NCBI GenBank assembly: GCA_035403465.1
Contig: DAONFG010000085.1
Span: forward strand, 1 to 5,843
Length of the DNA: 5,843 nucleotides
Origin: JAAYBQ01 sp035403465
GTDB lineage: Bacteria > Spirochaetota > UBA4802 > UBA5550
Direction: 5' to 3'
Each line of letters opens with the position of its first letter. The stretch's first letter is position 1. The notes beneath the pieces were generated by a model. That model did no database searches. It worked only from the letters and a program-made list of their open reading frames with translations, and was not told the DNA's origin. Position numbers and translations under genes: made by a program. Positions 1 through 5,843 of this stretch are shown piece after piece.

Positions 1-1
1 G

Positions 2-502
2 TTCGGCGTCTGGTACACGATCAAAGCCTGCCTCCCTCATATTATTGAAGCTAAGGGCCATATACTGATAACGTCATCCATCTATGCTTTTTATAATGGT
101 ATGGTCAATGCGCCGTATGCAGCTTCAAAAGCTGCTGTGGAGATGCTGGGCAGAACGCTGCGTGCCGAGCTTGCGGGTACAGGGGCAACGGCAGGAGTTT
201 TGATCCCGGGATGGGTTGCTACTCCAATTGCCGAAGTTGCTTTTGGAGGGAACGCTATAGTAACAGATCTTATCAAGCATGGATTTCCCGGTCCTTTAAG
301 AAAACAGGTTAAACCGGAAGTTATAGCAACTGCGGTAGTGGCCGGGGTTGAATCCCGCAGAGCCCGTATCATCTCGCCAAAACGCTGGGCTCCGATATCG
401 ATGTTCAGGGGAATTTTTAACATGGCTACAGATCGCATCATAGACAGGGATAAATATATCCACAAAATGATCCGCTTGCTTGAGAATAATAATCAGCAGT
501 AA
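2..502 (+). CDS. Short-chain dehydrogenase/reductase, 5'-truncated
   Basis: This is the C-terminal 166 residues of a classical SDR, an NAD(P)-dependent oxidoreductase acting on alcohols or ketones. The frame is open to the left edge, so the real start and the N-terminal cofactor-binding TGxxxGxG motif (roughly 100 residues) lie outside the window; the ATG at 101 is internal. In the fragment, the catalytic serine is residue 26 in ITSSIYAF, and the catalytic Tyr39 and Lys43 form YAASK with the usual 13-residue Ser-Tyr spacing. The post-catalytic loop IPGWVATPI matches the SDR PGxxxT motif. The tail, with a PKRWAPISMFRG stretch, recalls from memory a group of SDRs common in mycobacteria and other actinobacteria; this was not checked. 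The substrate is unknown. The gene points the same way as the downstream CoA-enzyme genes but is separated by about 460 bp and a probable terminator, so it is likely a separate transcript. Confidence 0.93.
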   Translation, partial: FGVWYTIKACLPHIIEAKGHILITSSIYAFYNGMVNAPYAASKAAVEMLGRTLRAELAGTGATAGVLIPGWVATPIAEVAFGGNAIVTDLIKHGFPGPLRKQVKPEVIATAVVAGVESRRARIISPKRWAPISMFRGIFNMATDRIIDRDKYIHKMIRLLENNNQQ

Positions 503-520
503 ACTTACAAAATATTAATT

Positions 521-530
521 TCTGTACAGA
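521..530. repeat. 10-bp perfect palindrome
   Basis: TCTGTACAGA is identical to its own reverse complement. It lies 19 bp after the SDR stop codon and just before the larger inverted repeat. It could be a protein-binding half-site or part of a 3' end structure, but a single 10-bp palindrome in AT-rich intergenic DNA may well be chance. Confidence 0.25.
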
Positions 531-533
531 TTT

Positions 534-582
534 AATTTATAAACAGCAGAGTTTTCTTTAGTTTCTATGCTGTTTATAAATT
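534..582. terminator. Inverted repeat, possible bidirectional terminator
   Basis: AATTTATAAACAGCA (534-548) is matched exactly by its reverse complement at 568-582, giving a 15-bp perfect stem with a 19-nt loop. It sits between the rightward SDR (stop at 502) and the leftward small reading frame, whose stop codon (583-585) directly abuts the right arm. That is where a shared terminator for convergent genes belongs. A run of six T (590-595) lies downstream on the + strand but begins 7 nt after the stem, and there is no clear T-run on the - strand side. The stem is AT-rich, so it is not a canonical intrinsic terminator. The hairpin is certain as sequence; the terminator role is inferred. Confidence 0.5.
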
Positions 583-816
583 TCAGAAATTTTTTAAATT
601 ATATTCATCCTGTTCCAGTAGATAGCGATAAAATAAGCTTTTAACCTTCATAGTTAAACTTTGAAATTTTAAAGTATTTTCTCCATTATTTATCTTCCAT
701 TCACCGGAAATATCTATAGCATCTGTTCCTTGCACCTCTGCCATACAGCCGTATACTTCTGAAGTAAGAAGGATCATTATTCCAGCGACCAGTAAATTCC
801 GAAATGAAGTATTCAT
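583..816 (-). CDS. Small putative lipoprotein or secreted protein
   Basis: This frame encodes 77 residues if it starts at 816 (MNTSFRNLLV). An in-frame ATG at 858 would add 14 residues, but the shorter form puts a signal-like sequence at the very N-terminus: a short polar/basic stretch, a hydrophobic core around residues 6-18, then VYGC. VYGC is a weak lipobox: G at -1 is normal, but Y at -2 is unusual. The mature part begins AEVQGTDAIDISGEWKI; the ISGEWKI pattern resembles the first strand of small beta-barrel or lipocalin-like lipoproteins. The rest is short for such a fold, so the gene may be a truncated relic. No good Shine-Dalgarno site precedes either start. It is transcribed opposite to both flanking genes and ends exactly at the inverted repeat. 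The family is not recognised. It could also be a chance frame; the signal-like N-terminus and its position are the main arguments for it. Confidence 0.4.
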   Translation of the reverse strand: MNTSFRNLLVAGIMILLTSEVYGCMAEVQGTDAIDISGEWKINNGENTLKFQSLTMKVKSLFYRYLLEQDEYNLKNF

Positions 817-968
817 GATGTTTATTTTTATCAACGCCCAGGTAACACTGCAGATCAATAAAAGATTAACCAGATTTATATTGTTCTACCTATCTTAATC
901 CAGTAGAAGACCGCATAATCCATAGGTGTTATATATATTTTATCAAAGAAACGTAAGGAGTAACTGAA
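817..968. promoter_or_regulatory. Divergent intergenic spacer
   Basis: This AT-rich spacer separates the leftward small frame from the rightward CoA-transferase gene, so it should hold the promoter of the three-gene unit. The only site I can identify firmly is the ribosome binding site AAGGAG at 955-960, 8 nt before the ATG at 969. AT-rich hexamers such as TATATT (934-939) could serve as a -10 element, but none is paired with a convincing -35 at 16-18 bp. No operator repeat is evident. Confidence 0.35.
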
Positions 969-2312
969 ATGCCATATCAAAGTGAGTACAAAAACAAACT
1001 AATCACTCCGGAACAGGTGGGAAAGCTGGTGAAGTCCGGCGACACCGTTGATCTTTATGGTTACAATGCCTGCGGTGAGTTGATGGACAGGGAGCTTGTT
1101 AAGCGGGTTAATGAATTGAGTGATGTTAAAATCAGGTGTATGCAAAGGGTCGGATTCTGGAAGTTTATGCAGGCTGATACCGAAGGCCGTTCGTTTATCA
1201 GTACTCCAATATTTGTGGGGCCGATAGAAAGAATTATGATAAAGCACGAACACATGAATCCGCATCCTGCGCTGTTCTTTGAATACCCGCTGATGTACCG
1301 TAAGGGAGATCTGCGGGTCGATGTGGGTTCCCGCATGGTTTCACCCATGGACGAAGAAGGTTACTTCCATTTCGGGAACTGCCCGGCCTATGGGAAAGGG
1401 CTGGTAGAAGGGTCCAAAATATTTGTCGCCGAAATCAATACGAACATGCGGCCGGTTGCAAGCGCTCATCCTGACTGTAAAATTCACATTTCAGAAGTTG
1501 ATTATATTGTAGAAGGGGAGAATCCTGCTTTCGGCGAGCTTCCGGACCCGGTTCCTACAGAAATTGATGAAAAAATAGCAGGTCATATATACAACGCGAT
1601 TGGTGATGGCGCATGCTTGCAGATCGGTTATGGCAATACACCATTTGCTGTCACTTCGCTTCTCGCAAAATCTGATCTGAAGGACCTGGGAGTGCACACG
1701 GAAATGCTGACTGACAGCATTATGAAACTCTACCAGGCAGGCTTGGTAACAGGAAAAAGAAAACAGGTCGATAAAGGTAAAATGACATATTGCCTTGGAG
1801 TCGGTACTAAAAAATTTGTCGATTTCATTTACAGCTGCACTGATGCTCACGCCTGTCCGGTCGATTACACAAATGACCCGTACATCATCGGATTGAACGA
1901 CAATGTGGTTTCTATAAACGCCTGCCTCGAAATTGATATTACCGGCCAGATAAACTCGGAAACCATGGGGACAAGACAAATTTCAGGTACCGGTGGCCAG
2001 CTTGATTTTGTTCTTGGAGCATACCGTTCAAAAAACGGGCAATCAATAATCGCATGTCCCTCTACTTATAAGAAGAAAGACGGAACACTCTGTTCAAGGA
2101 TAGTACCAACACTCACACCCGGATCAGGAATAACTGACCCGAGGGCAGGTGTGCATAAAGTAGTTACGGAATACGGCATGGTCACTCTCAAAGGCGCAAC
2201 CATATGGGAAAGAGCAGAAAGAATGATCAGCATTGCACATCCGGACTTCAGGGAGCAACTATTCCAGGAAGCTGAAAAACTTAAATTATGGCGTAAAACC
2301 AGTAAAATATAA
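969..2312 (+). CDS. Family I CoA-transferase (acetyl-CoA hydrolase / 4-hydroxybutyrate CoA-transferase type)
   Basis: This 447-residue protein is full length for the Cat/AbfT-like family, whose members are about 430-450 residues. They move CoA from an acyl-CoA to a free carboxylate through a glutamyl-CoA thioester. The likely catalytic glutamate is Glu245 in LGVHTEMLTD, at the position expected from the clostridial 4-hydroxybutyrate enzyme. Other family landmarks are VKSGDTVDLYG near residues 21-31, QIGYGNTPFAV at 218-228 (the CoA-site loop, usually GxGGIPNAV-like), SGTGGQLDFVLGA at 339-351, SRIVPTLTPGSGIT at 376-389, and VVTEYGMVTLKG followed by IAHPDFREQL near the C-terminus. The start is supported by AAGGAG at 955-960. 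The enzyme should be cytoplasmic. Its neighbours, a redox fusion and a thiolase, suggest it activates an organic acid for acyl-CoA metabolism or releases an acid product. Butyrate, 4-hydroxybutyrate, acetate and propionate enzymes are not separable by eye, so no symbol is given. Confidence 0.93.
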   Translation: MPYQSEYKNKLITPEQVGKLVKSGDTVDLYGYNACGELMDRELVKRVNELSDVKIRCMQRVGFWKFMQADTEGRSFISTPIFVGPIERIMIKHEHMNPHPALFFEYPLMYRKGDLRVDVGSRMVSPMDEEGYFHFGNCPAYGKGLVEGSKIFVAEINTNMRPVASAHPDCKIHISEVDYIVEGENPAFGELPDPVPTEIDEKIAGHIYNAIGDGACLQIGYGNTPFAVTSLLAKSDLKDLGVHTEMLTDSIMKLYQAGLVTGKRKQVDKGKMTYCLGVGTKKFVDFIYSCTDAHACPVDYTNDPYIIGLNDNVVSINACLEIDITGQINSETMGTRQISGTGGQLDFVLGAYRSKNGQSIIACPSTYKKKDGTLCSRIVPTLTPGSGITDPRAGVHKVVTEYGMVTLKGATIWERAERMISIAHPDFREQLFQEAEKLKLWRKTSKI

Positions 2313-2334
2313 AAAGCAAGAGAATCTATTAAGG

Positions 2335-2395
2335 ATGTCAATATAGTTGCAATAACAGATTCAAATACCATTAAATCCGGTGACTATATTGACAT
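2335..2395 (+). repeat. 13-bp perfect inverted repeat before the fusion gene
   Basis: ATGTCAATATAGT (2335-2347) and ACTATATTGACAT (2383-2395) are exact reverse complements. In RNA the stem can extend inward by two G-U pairs and one C-G pair, leaving a loop of about 29 nt. It lies in the 111-bp gap between the CoA-transferase and the fusion gene, ending 14 nt before the AAAGGAGG ribosome binding site at 2410-2417. No T-run follows, so an intrinsic terminator is unlikely. A role in mRNA processing or stability, setting different expression of the two genes, or a protein-binding site are the alternatives. The repeat itself is certain; its function is inferred. Confidence 0.6.
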
Positions 2396-2423
2396 GTCGC
2401 AAAAGTTCTAAAGGAGGATTTTT

Positions 2424-4880
2424 ATGAGCGGCAACTTTACGCAGAAATACAGATTTCTACATGATCAACATGTCCCGGATGTTCCTTTTGAAATAAATCT
2501 TGATGATGATAAATGTATCGGATGTGGATTGTGCCTTCAGCAATGCCCATGCCAGACCCTGTCACTGGTGGAACGCACCTATTCGGATAAACAGGAAGCG
2601 GCATGCCAGTTCAACTGCCCGTCAGGAGTAGATGTAAGAAAATATATGAAACTGCTTAGCGGCGGCGGAACATACGGGGATGTATGGGATGAAATTACAA
2701 AAGTGACACCATTCCCTGCGGTAACCGGTATGGTGTGCCCCCATCCATGCGAAGATGAATGTAACAGGCAATACCGTGATGAGGCTTTAAATATTAATCA
2801 GGTAGAACGGTATATCGGTTTATGGGGTATCAATGAAAAAGCATCATTCAGGCAGCCTGAACATAAAAGCGGCAAACGTGTTGCTGTTATTGGATCAGGT
2901 CCGTCAGGGATGTCCTGTGCATACCATCTGGCATTGAAAGGGCATGATGTTACAGTGTACGAAGCTGAAGCAGAACCTGGCGGAATGCTTCAATACGCAA
3001 TCCCCTCTTACAGGCTGCCCGGGGATATAGTAAAGGCCGAAATACAGCGTATTCTTGACCTGGGTGTAACTTTAAAACTGAATACAGTTATTGGTAAAGA
3101 TATCACCATTGATGAATTGAGAAAAACATTCGATGCTGTCTATATTGCTGCAGGAGCCCGGAAAAGCACAACGCTCGGACCTGAATGGGAAGGGCATAGT
3201 AATATTTTTACCGGGCTTGAATTTTTAAAAGCAGCAAGTAAAAAAGAACAGGTCCGGATCGGTAAGGATGTAATCGTTATCGGCGGCGGTAATGTGGCAA
3301 TGGATGTGGCAAGAACTGCTTTAAGAATGGGGGCTGCGAAGGTTGAAGTCATTGCCCTTGAAGATCTTATTGAAATGCCTGCATACGGGGAGGAAATAAA
3401 CGAAGCCCTTGAAGAAGGCGTAGTTATACGTAACGGCTGGGGCCCTAACCGCCTGTTAAAAAACGGCTCAGGAGTTGAACTTGAGTTAAAACAATGTATT
3501 GGTGTATGCGACGATTACGGAAATTTCAGTCCCAGATACGATGAAAAAAACCTTACAAAAATTAAAGCTGATTCTGTCATACTTGCCATAGGGCAGAAAG
3601 TTGATACCGGATTTGCAGACCAGGCTGGTGTAAATATTGAAAGAGGTTTATTCAGTGTTAATAGTGTTACGCTTGAGACATCTGTTAAAAATATCTTTGC
3701 CGGTGGTGATGCACAATCAGGTCCTTTAACTGTAACTGCTGCAATCGGTGCAGGCCGCAGGGCGGCACAGTCTATCAATGCCAGTCTTAATGGTGAAGAG
3801 TTTATTGTACCTCAAAAAAAGGAAATCTCATTCCGCGATATTCCGCAGTATGGTAAAAAATTAAAAAGAAATTCTTCAGCAAAACCGATGCACACACTTC
3901 CTCTGGAGTGGTCGGTAAAACCTGAAAGTTTAAATTTAAAATCTGACCAGGTAGTGAATGAAGCATCCAGGTGCATGGATTGCGGCAGATGTAAATCCGG
4001 CTTTACCGGAAGTAAATCAAAGTATTTCCCCAAAGTCTGCCTTGCATGCCAGAACTGTATGGCTATTTGCCCGCACGATGCTCTTGGCTTTCCAAATTAT
4101 TACAGGGTTGAGAAGGGACGCTTTTCAAACAAAACACTGAGTATACCTGAACCCGGGAAAGGATACCCCAATCCTTTTATGGATGAGACATCACCTGTGT
4201 TTAAGGATATTGAGAACAGGTTAACCGAAACTGAAAAGGTAATTTATAAAAGAAGATCAAACCGCGTTTTCACTACGCAGCCAGTTCCTAAAGAGATGGT
4301 CCACAGAATTCTGGAGGCAGGAAGATTTGCTCCCTCAGCAGGGAATTCACAGCCATGGAAATTCATTGTTGTGAGGGACAGGACTTTCCTTGATGAAATA
4401 AGCAAAGAGTGTGTAAAAATACTGGGAAAAGTTACAAGCATTTACCAGAAAAAAAATCCTTTGGCATCACTTCTGAAAAAAGGCCTGGCATTAGCATATA
4501 ATGGCAAATTTGACCAGCGTCCCATGGTTGCAATGCAGGCACTTCGCACACCGCAATTCAAAGATGGCGAGATGGATGTATTCTTCGGTACAACCTCAGT
4601 CATATTTGTACTCACTCATCATATGGGAATTTCAGAACCTCTGTTCGGAACAGGCATATGCTGTCAGAATATGGCGCTTACCGCACATTCACTTGGACTT
4701 GGCACCTGTTATGCCGGATTTGCTGCCGAACCGGTAAACATGAGTAAAAAACTGAAGAAAAAACTCGGAGTTGAATGGCCATACGCTCATGTGGCAACTG
4801 CAATAGTAATTGGTTACCCTGCGGTGCAGGTGGACAAAGCTGTTGAAAGAGAATTTCCACCAGTTGAGTGGGTTGAATAA
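2424..4880 (+). CDS. Ferredoxin / GltD-like FAD-NAD(P) oxidoreductase / nitroreductase fusion
   Basis: This is a single 818-residue open frame with AAAGGAGG 6 nt before its ATG. Domains in order: (1) a [4Fe-4S] motif C31-x2-C34-x2-C37-x3-C41-P; (2) a GltD/DPYD-type N-terminal Cys domain, about 57-135, with C61-x3-C65-P and C105-P-H-P-C109-E-x3-C113; (3) an FAD Rossmann fold starting VAVIGSGPSG (G157, G159, G162) with Glu180, an NAD(P) Rossmann fold IGGGNVAMD at 286-294, and the closing FAGGDAQSGPLTVTAA at 425-440; (4) a second iron-sulfur segment, C517-x2-C520-x2-C523, then C539-x2-C542-x2-C545-x3-C549-P; (5) a nitroreductase-fold FMN domain, about 605-800, with YKRRSNRVF, APSAGNSQPW, a GLGLGTCYAGF stretch and IGYP. 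Electrons probably pass from NAD(P)H through FAD and the clusters to FMN and then to an unknown acceptor. No signal peptide or membrane segment is seen, so it should be cytoplasmic. The flanking CoA-transferase and thiolase suggest an acyl-CoA or related substrate. It is not a glutamate synthase subunit: no large subunit is nearby and the extra domains do not fit. The individual domains are secure; the reaction is unknown. Confidence 0.95.
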   Translation: MSGNFTQKYRFLHDQHVPDVPFEINLDDDKCIGCGLCLQQCPCQTLSLVERTYSDKQEAACQFNCPSGVDVRKYMKLLSGGGTYGDVWDEITKVTPFPAVTGMVCPHPCEDECNRQYRDEALNINQVERYIGLWGINEKASFRQPEHKSGKRVAVIGSGPSGMSCAYHLALKGHDVTVYEAEAEPGGMLQYAIPSYRLPGDIVKAEIQRILDLGVTLKLNTVIGKDITIDELRKTFDAVYIAAGARKSTTLGPEWEGHSNIFTGLEFLKAASKKEQVRIGKDVIVIGGGNVAMDVARTALRMGAAKVEVIALEDLIEMPAYGEEINEALEEGVVIRNGWGPNRLLKNGSGVELELKQCIGVCDDYGNFSPRYDEKNLTKIKADSVILAIGQKVDTGFADQAGVNIERGLFSVNSVTLETSVKNIFAGGDAQSGPLTVTAAIGAGRRAAQSINASLNGEEFIVPQKKEISFRDIPQYGKKLKRNSSAKPMHTLPLEWSVKPESLNLKSDQVVNEASRCMDCGRCKSGFTGSKSKYFPKVCLACQNCMAICPHDALGFPNYYRVEKGRFSNKTLSIPEPGKGYPNPFMDETSPVFKDIENRLTETEKVIYKRRSNRVFTTQPVPKEMVHRILEAGRFAPSAGNSQPWKFIVVRDRTFLDEISKECVKILGKVTSIYQKKNPLASLLKKGLALAYNGKFDQRPMVAMQALRTPQFKDGEMDVFFGTTSVIFVLTHHMGISEPLFGTGICCQNMALTAHSLGLGTCYAGFAAEPVNMSKKLKKKLGVEWPYAHVATAIVIGYPAVQVDKAVEREFPPVEWVE

Positions 4881-4914
4881 CAAGAATAAACTTTTATAAA
4901 AAGGAAGGTATAAT

Positions 4915-5843
4915 ATGAATGATGTATTCATCATCGGATCAGGTATGCTGCGTTTCAACAAGTACCCAGATGAAACGGTTAAATCAATGGCTGAGAAGGT
5001 TATCAATCTTGCGCTTATGGATGCCAACCTTAGAAAAGAGGATATCCAGGCCGGTTTTTTTTCCAATACATTCTGGGGAATGTATGAAAGACAGCATTCC
5101 ATACGCGGCCAGGTTCTATTCCGTGGAATGGGAATAGATAAGATCCCGGTAACTAATGTTGAGAATGCCTGCGCAGGTGCCTCGACAGCAATTCACATGG
5201 CATTGACCGGAATTAAAGCCGGTATGTACGATGTTGCAATTGCAGTGGGATCGGAAAAAATTACCCACCCTGAGAAGGCGGTAGCACTTGGCGCATACGC
5301 ATCGTGCATGGACATTGGCAATCTTCCGAATCATTTAAAGATGATCGGGGAGTTTAATAAGACTTTGAAAATACAGATTCCTGATGACGGGTCAAAGCCG
5401 GGAGAAGGGCGCAGTATATTCATGGACGCGTATGCCATGGGCGCACGCTGGCACATGGATCGCTTTGGATCAACACAGCGCCAGCTTGCTGTAATCTGCT
5501 CAAAAAACCACCTGCATGGTTTCCTGAACCCATACTCACAATACCAGGAAAAGATGTCGGTTGAAGAGGTCCTTGCAGATAAACTGGTAGCCTGGCCGCT
5601 AACACGGCCGATGTGTGCGCCGATTGGTGATGGCGCAGCAGCAATAATTTTATGTTCTGAAAAATATCTTAAAAAACTCGTAGGAGCACGCGCTGTAAAA
5701 ATACTGGCATCTGTGCTCGGGCAGGGGTCGAACCGAATGCCTGATGATACACCTGATATTGGTGAAAGACTGGTAAAACAGGCATACGATATCGCAGGGG
5801 TTGGGCCGGATGATATAGACCTTGCAGAGCTCCATGATGCTAC
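4915..5843 (+). CDS. SCP2/SCPx-type thiolase (acetyl-CoA acetyltransferase family), 3'-truncated
   Basis: The frame is open from the ATG at 4915 to the right edge (309 complete codons). AAGGAAGG at 4901-4908, 6 nt upstream, fixes the start. The gap from the fusion gene is only 34 nt, so the two are very likely cotranscribed. The N-terminus (VFIIGSGMLRFNKYPDETV) is typical of SCP2-like thiolases. The nucleophilic cysteine is Cys86 in VENACAGASTA; IGDGAAAIIL near 236-245 is a thiolase core strand and loop. The His307 motif ELHDA, at the very end, corresponds to the HDAF motif that replaces NEAF of classical thiolases. The last active-site Cys-x-Gly motif lies beyond the window. Such enzymes cleave 3-ketoacyl-CoA with CoA or catalyse the reverse condensation; branched, aromatic or sterol-type substrates are known in this subfamily. 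Next to the CoA-transferase it supports an acyl-CoA pathway. The exact substrate is unknown. Members of the subfamily often work with a DUF35 zinc-ribbon/OB-fold partner, which could lie just downstream. Confidence 0.92.
   Translation, partial: MNDVFIIGSGMLRFNKYPDETVKSMAEKVINLALMDANLRKEDIQAGFFSNTFWGMYERQHSIRGQVLFRGMGIDKIPVTNVENACAGASTAIHMALTGIKAGMYDVAIAVGSEKITHPEKAVALGAYASCMDIGNLPNHLKMIGEFNKTLKIQIPDDGSKPGEGRSIFMDAYAMGARWHMDRFGSTQRQLAVICSKNHLHGFLNPYSQYQEKMSVEEVLADKLVAWPLTRPMCAPIGDGAAAIILCSEKYLKKLVGARAVKILASVLGQGSNRMPDDTPDIGERLVKQAYDIAGVGPDDIDLAELHDA

Noticed and set aside
101..502. SDR gene starting at the ATG at 101
   Set aside because: The frame continues open upstream to position 2 with clear SDR sequence including the catalytic serine, so this ATG is internal.
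901..968. Sigma-70 promoter using TATATT at 934-939
   Set aside because: No reasonable -35 hexamer lies at the right distance, and such AT-rich hexamers are expected by chance here.
1491..1979. 162-residue reading frame on the minus strand
   Set aside because: It lies wholly inside the CoA-transferase gene, whose conserved motifs run through this stretch; the opposite frame shows no recognisable domain.
4501..4737. 78-residue plus-strand frame inside the nitroreductase domain
   Set aside because: It is out of frame with a well-supported domain and shows no family features.
2424..4880. Glutamate synthase small subunit (gltD)
   Set aside because: The central flavoprotein module is GltD-like, but the protein is much longer, carries added ferredoxin and nitroreductase domains, and has no large subunit beside it.
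2424..4880. Artificial joining of two genes by assembly or sequencing error
   Set aside because: The frame is continuous through the linker iron-sulfur segment with no stop, and no ribosome binding site or start was noticed ahead of the nitroreductase part; an error cannot be excluded without reads, but nothing points to one.
4689..5102. 137-residue minus-strand frame spanning the end of the fusion gene and start of the thiolase
   Set aside because: Both plus-strand genes have strong family motifs and ribosome binding sites here; the opposite frame has no recognisable motif.
1..5843. CRISPR array, tRNA, rRNA, insertion sequence or transposase gene
   Set aside because: No regularly spaced repeats, no cloverleaf-like sequence, no transposase or integrase motifs were seen on either strand.

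Overview
The window looks like chromosomal DNA from an anaerobic or facultatively anaerobic bacterium with moderate GC content, ATG starts and strong Shine-Dalgarno sites. A large oxidoreductase carrying several [4Fe-4S] motifs, set between a family I CoA-transferase and an SCP2-type thiolase, would suit a fermenter, a syntroph or a sulfate reducer of the Desulfobacterota kind. That placement is inferred from gene content only; no taxonomic marker is present.

Layout. Positions 2-502 (+) hold the C-terminal two thirds of a short-chain dehydrogenase/reductase (SDR), cut by the left edge. A perfect 15-bp inverted repeat follows (534-548 / 568-582). It lies between the SDR and a short convergent reading frame (583-816, -) that may encode a small membrane-anchored or lipoprotein-like product. 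A 152-bp AT-rich divergent spacer (817-968) leads into a rightward run of three genes, probably one transcription unit: a CoA-transferase of the acetyl-CoA hydrolase / 4-hydroxybutyrate CoA-transferase family (969-2312); an 818-residue fusion of ferredoxin, GltD-like FAD/NAD(P) oxidoreductase, second ferredoxin-like segment and nitroreductase-fold domain (2424-4880); and an SCP2/SCPx-type thiolase (from 4915, cut by the right edge). The 111-bp gap between the first two carries a second perfect inverted repeat (2335-2347 / 2383-2395) just upstream of a near-ideal ribosome binding site.

How the genes may work together. The CoA-transferase can activate a carboxylic acid using CoA from an acyl-CoA. 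The thiolase can cleave or form a 3-ketoacyl-CoA. The SDR could interconvert an alcohol and a ketone. The fusion protein reads as a complete electron wire, NAD(P)H to FAD to iron-sulfur clusters to FMN, that could perform a reduction (or, in reverse, an oxidation) on an organic or CoA-bound intermediate. The simplest inference is a small acyl-CoA catabolic or fermentative module with a dedicated redox enzyme. The substrate cannot be read from the sequence. The fusion protein is the most interesting object in the window.
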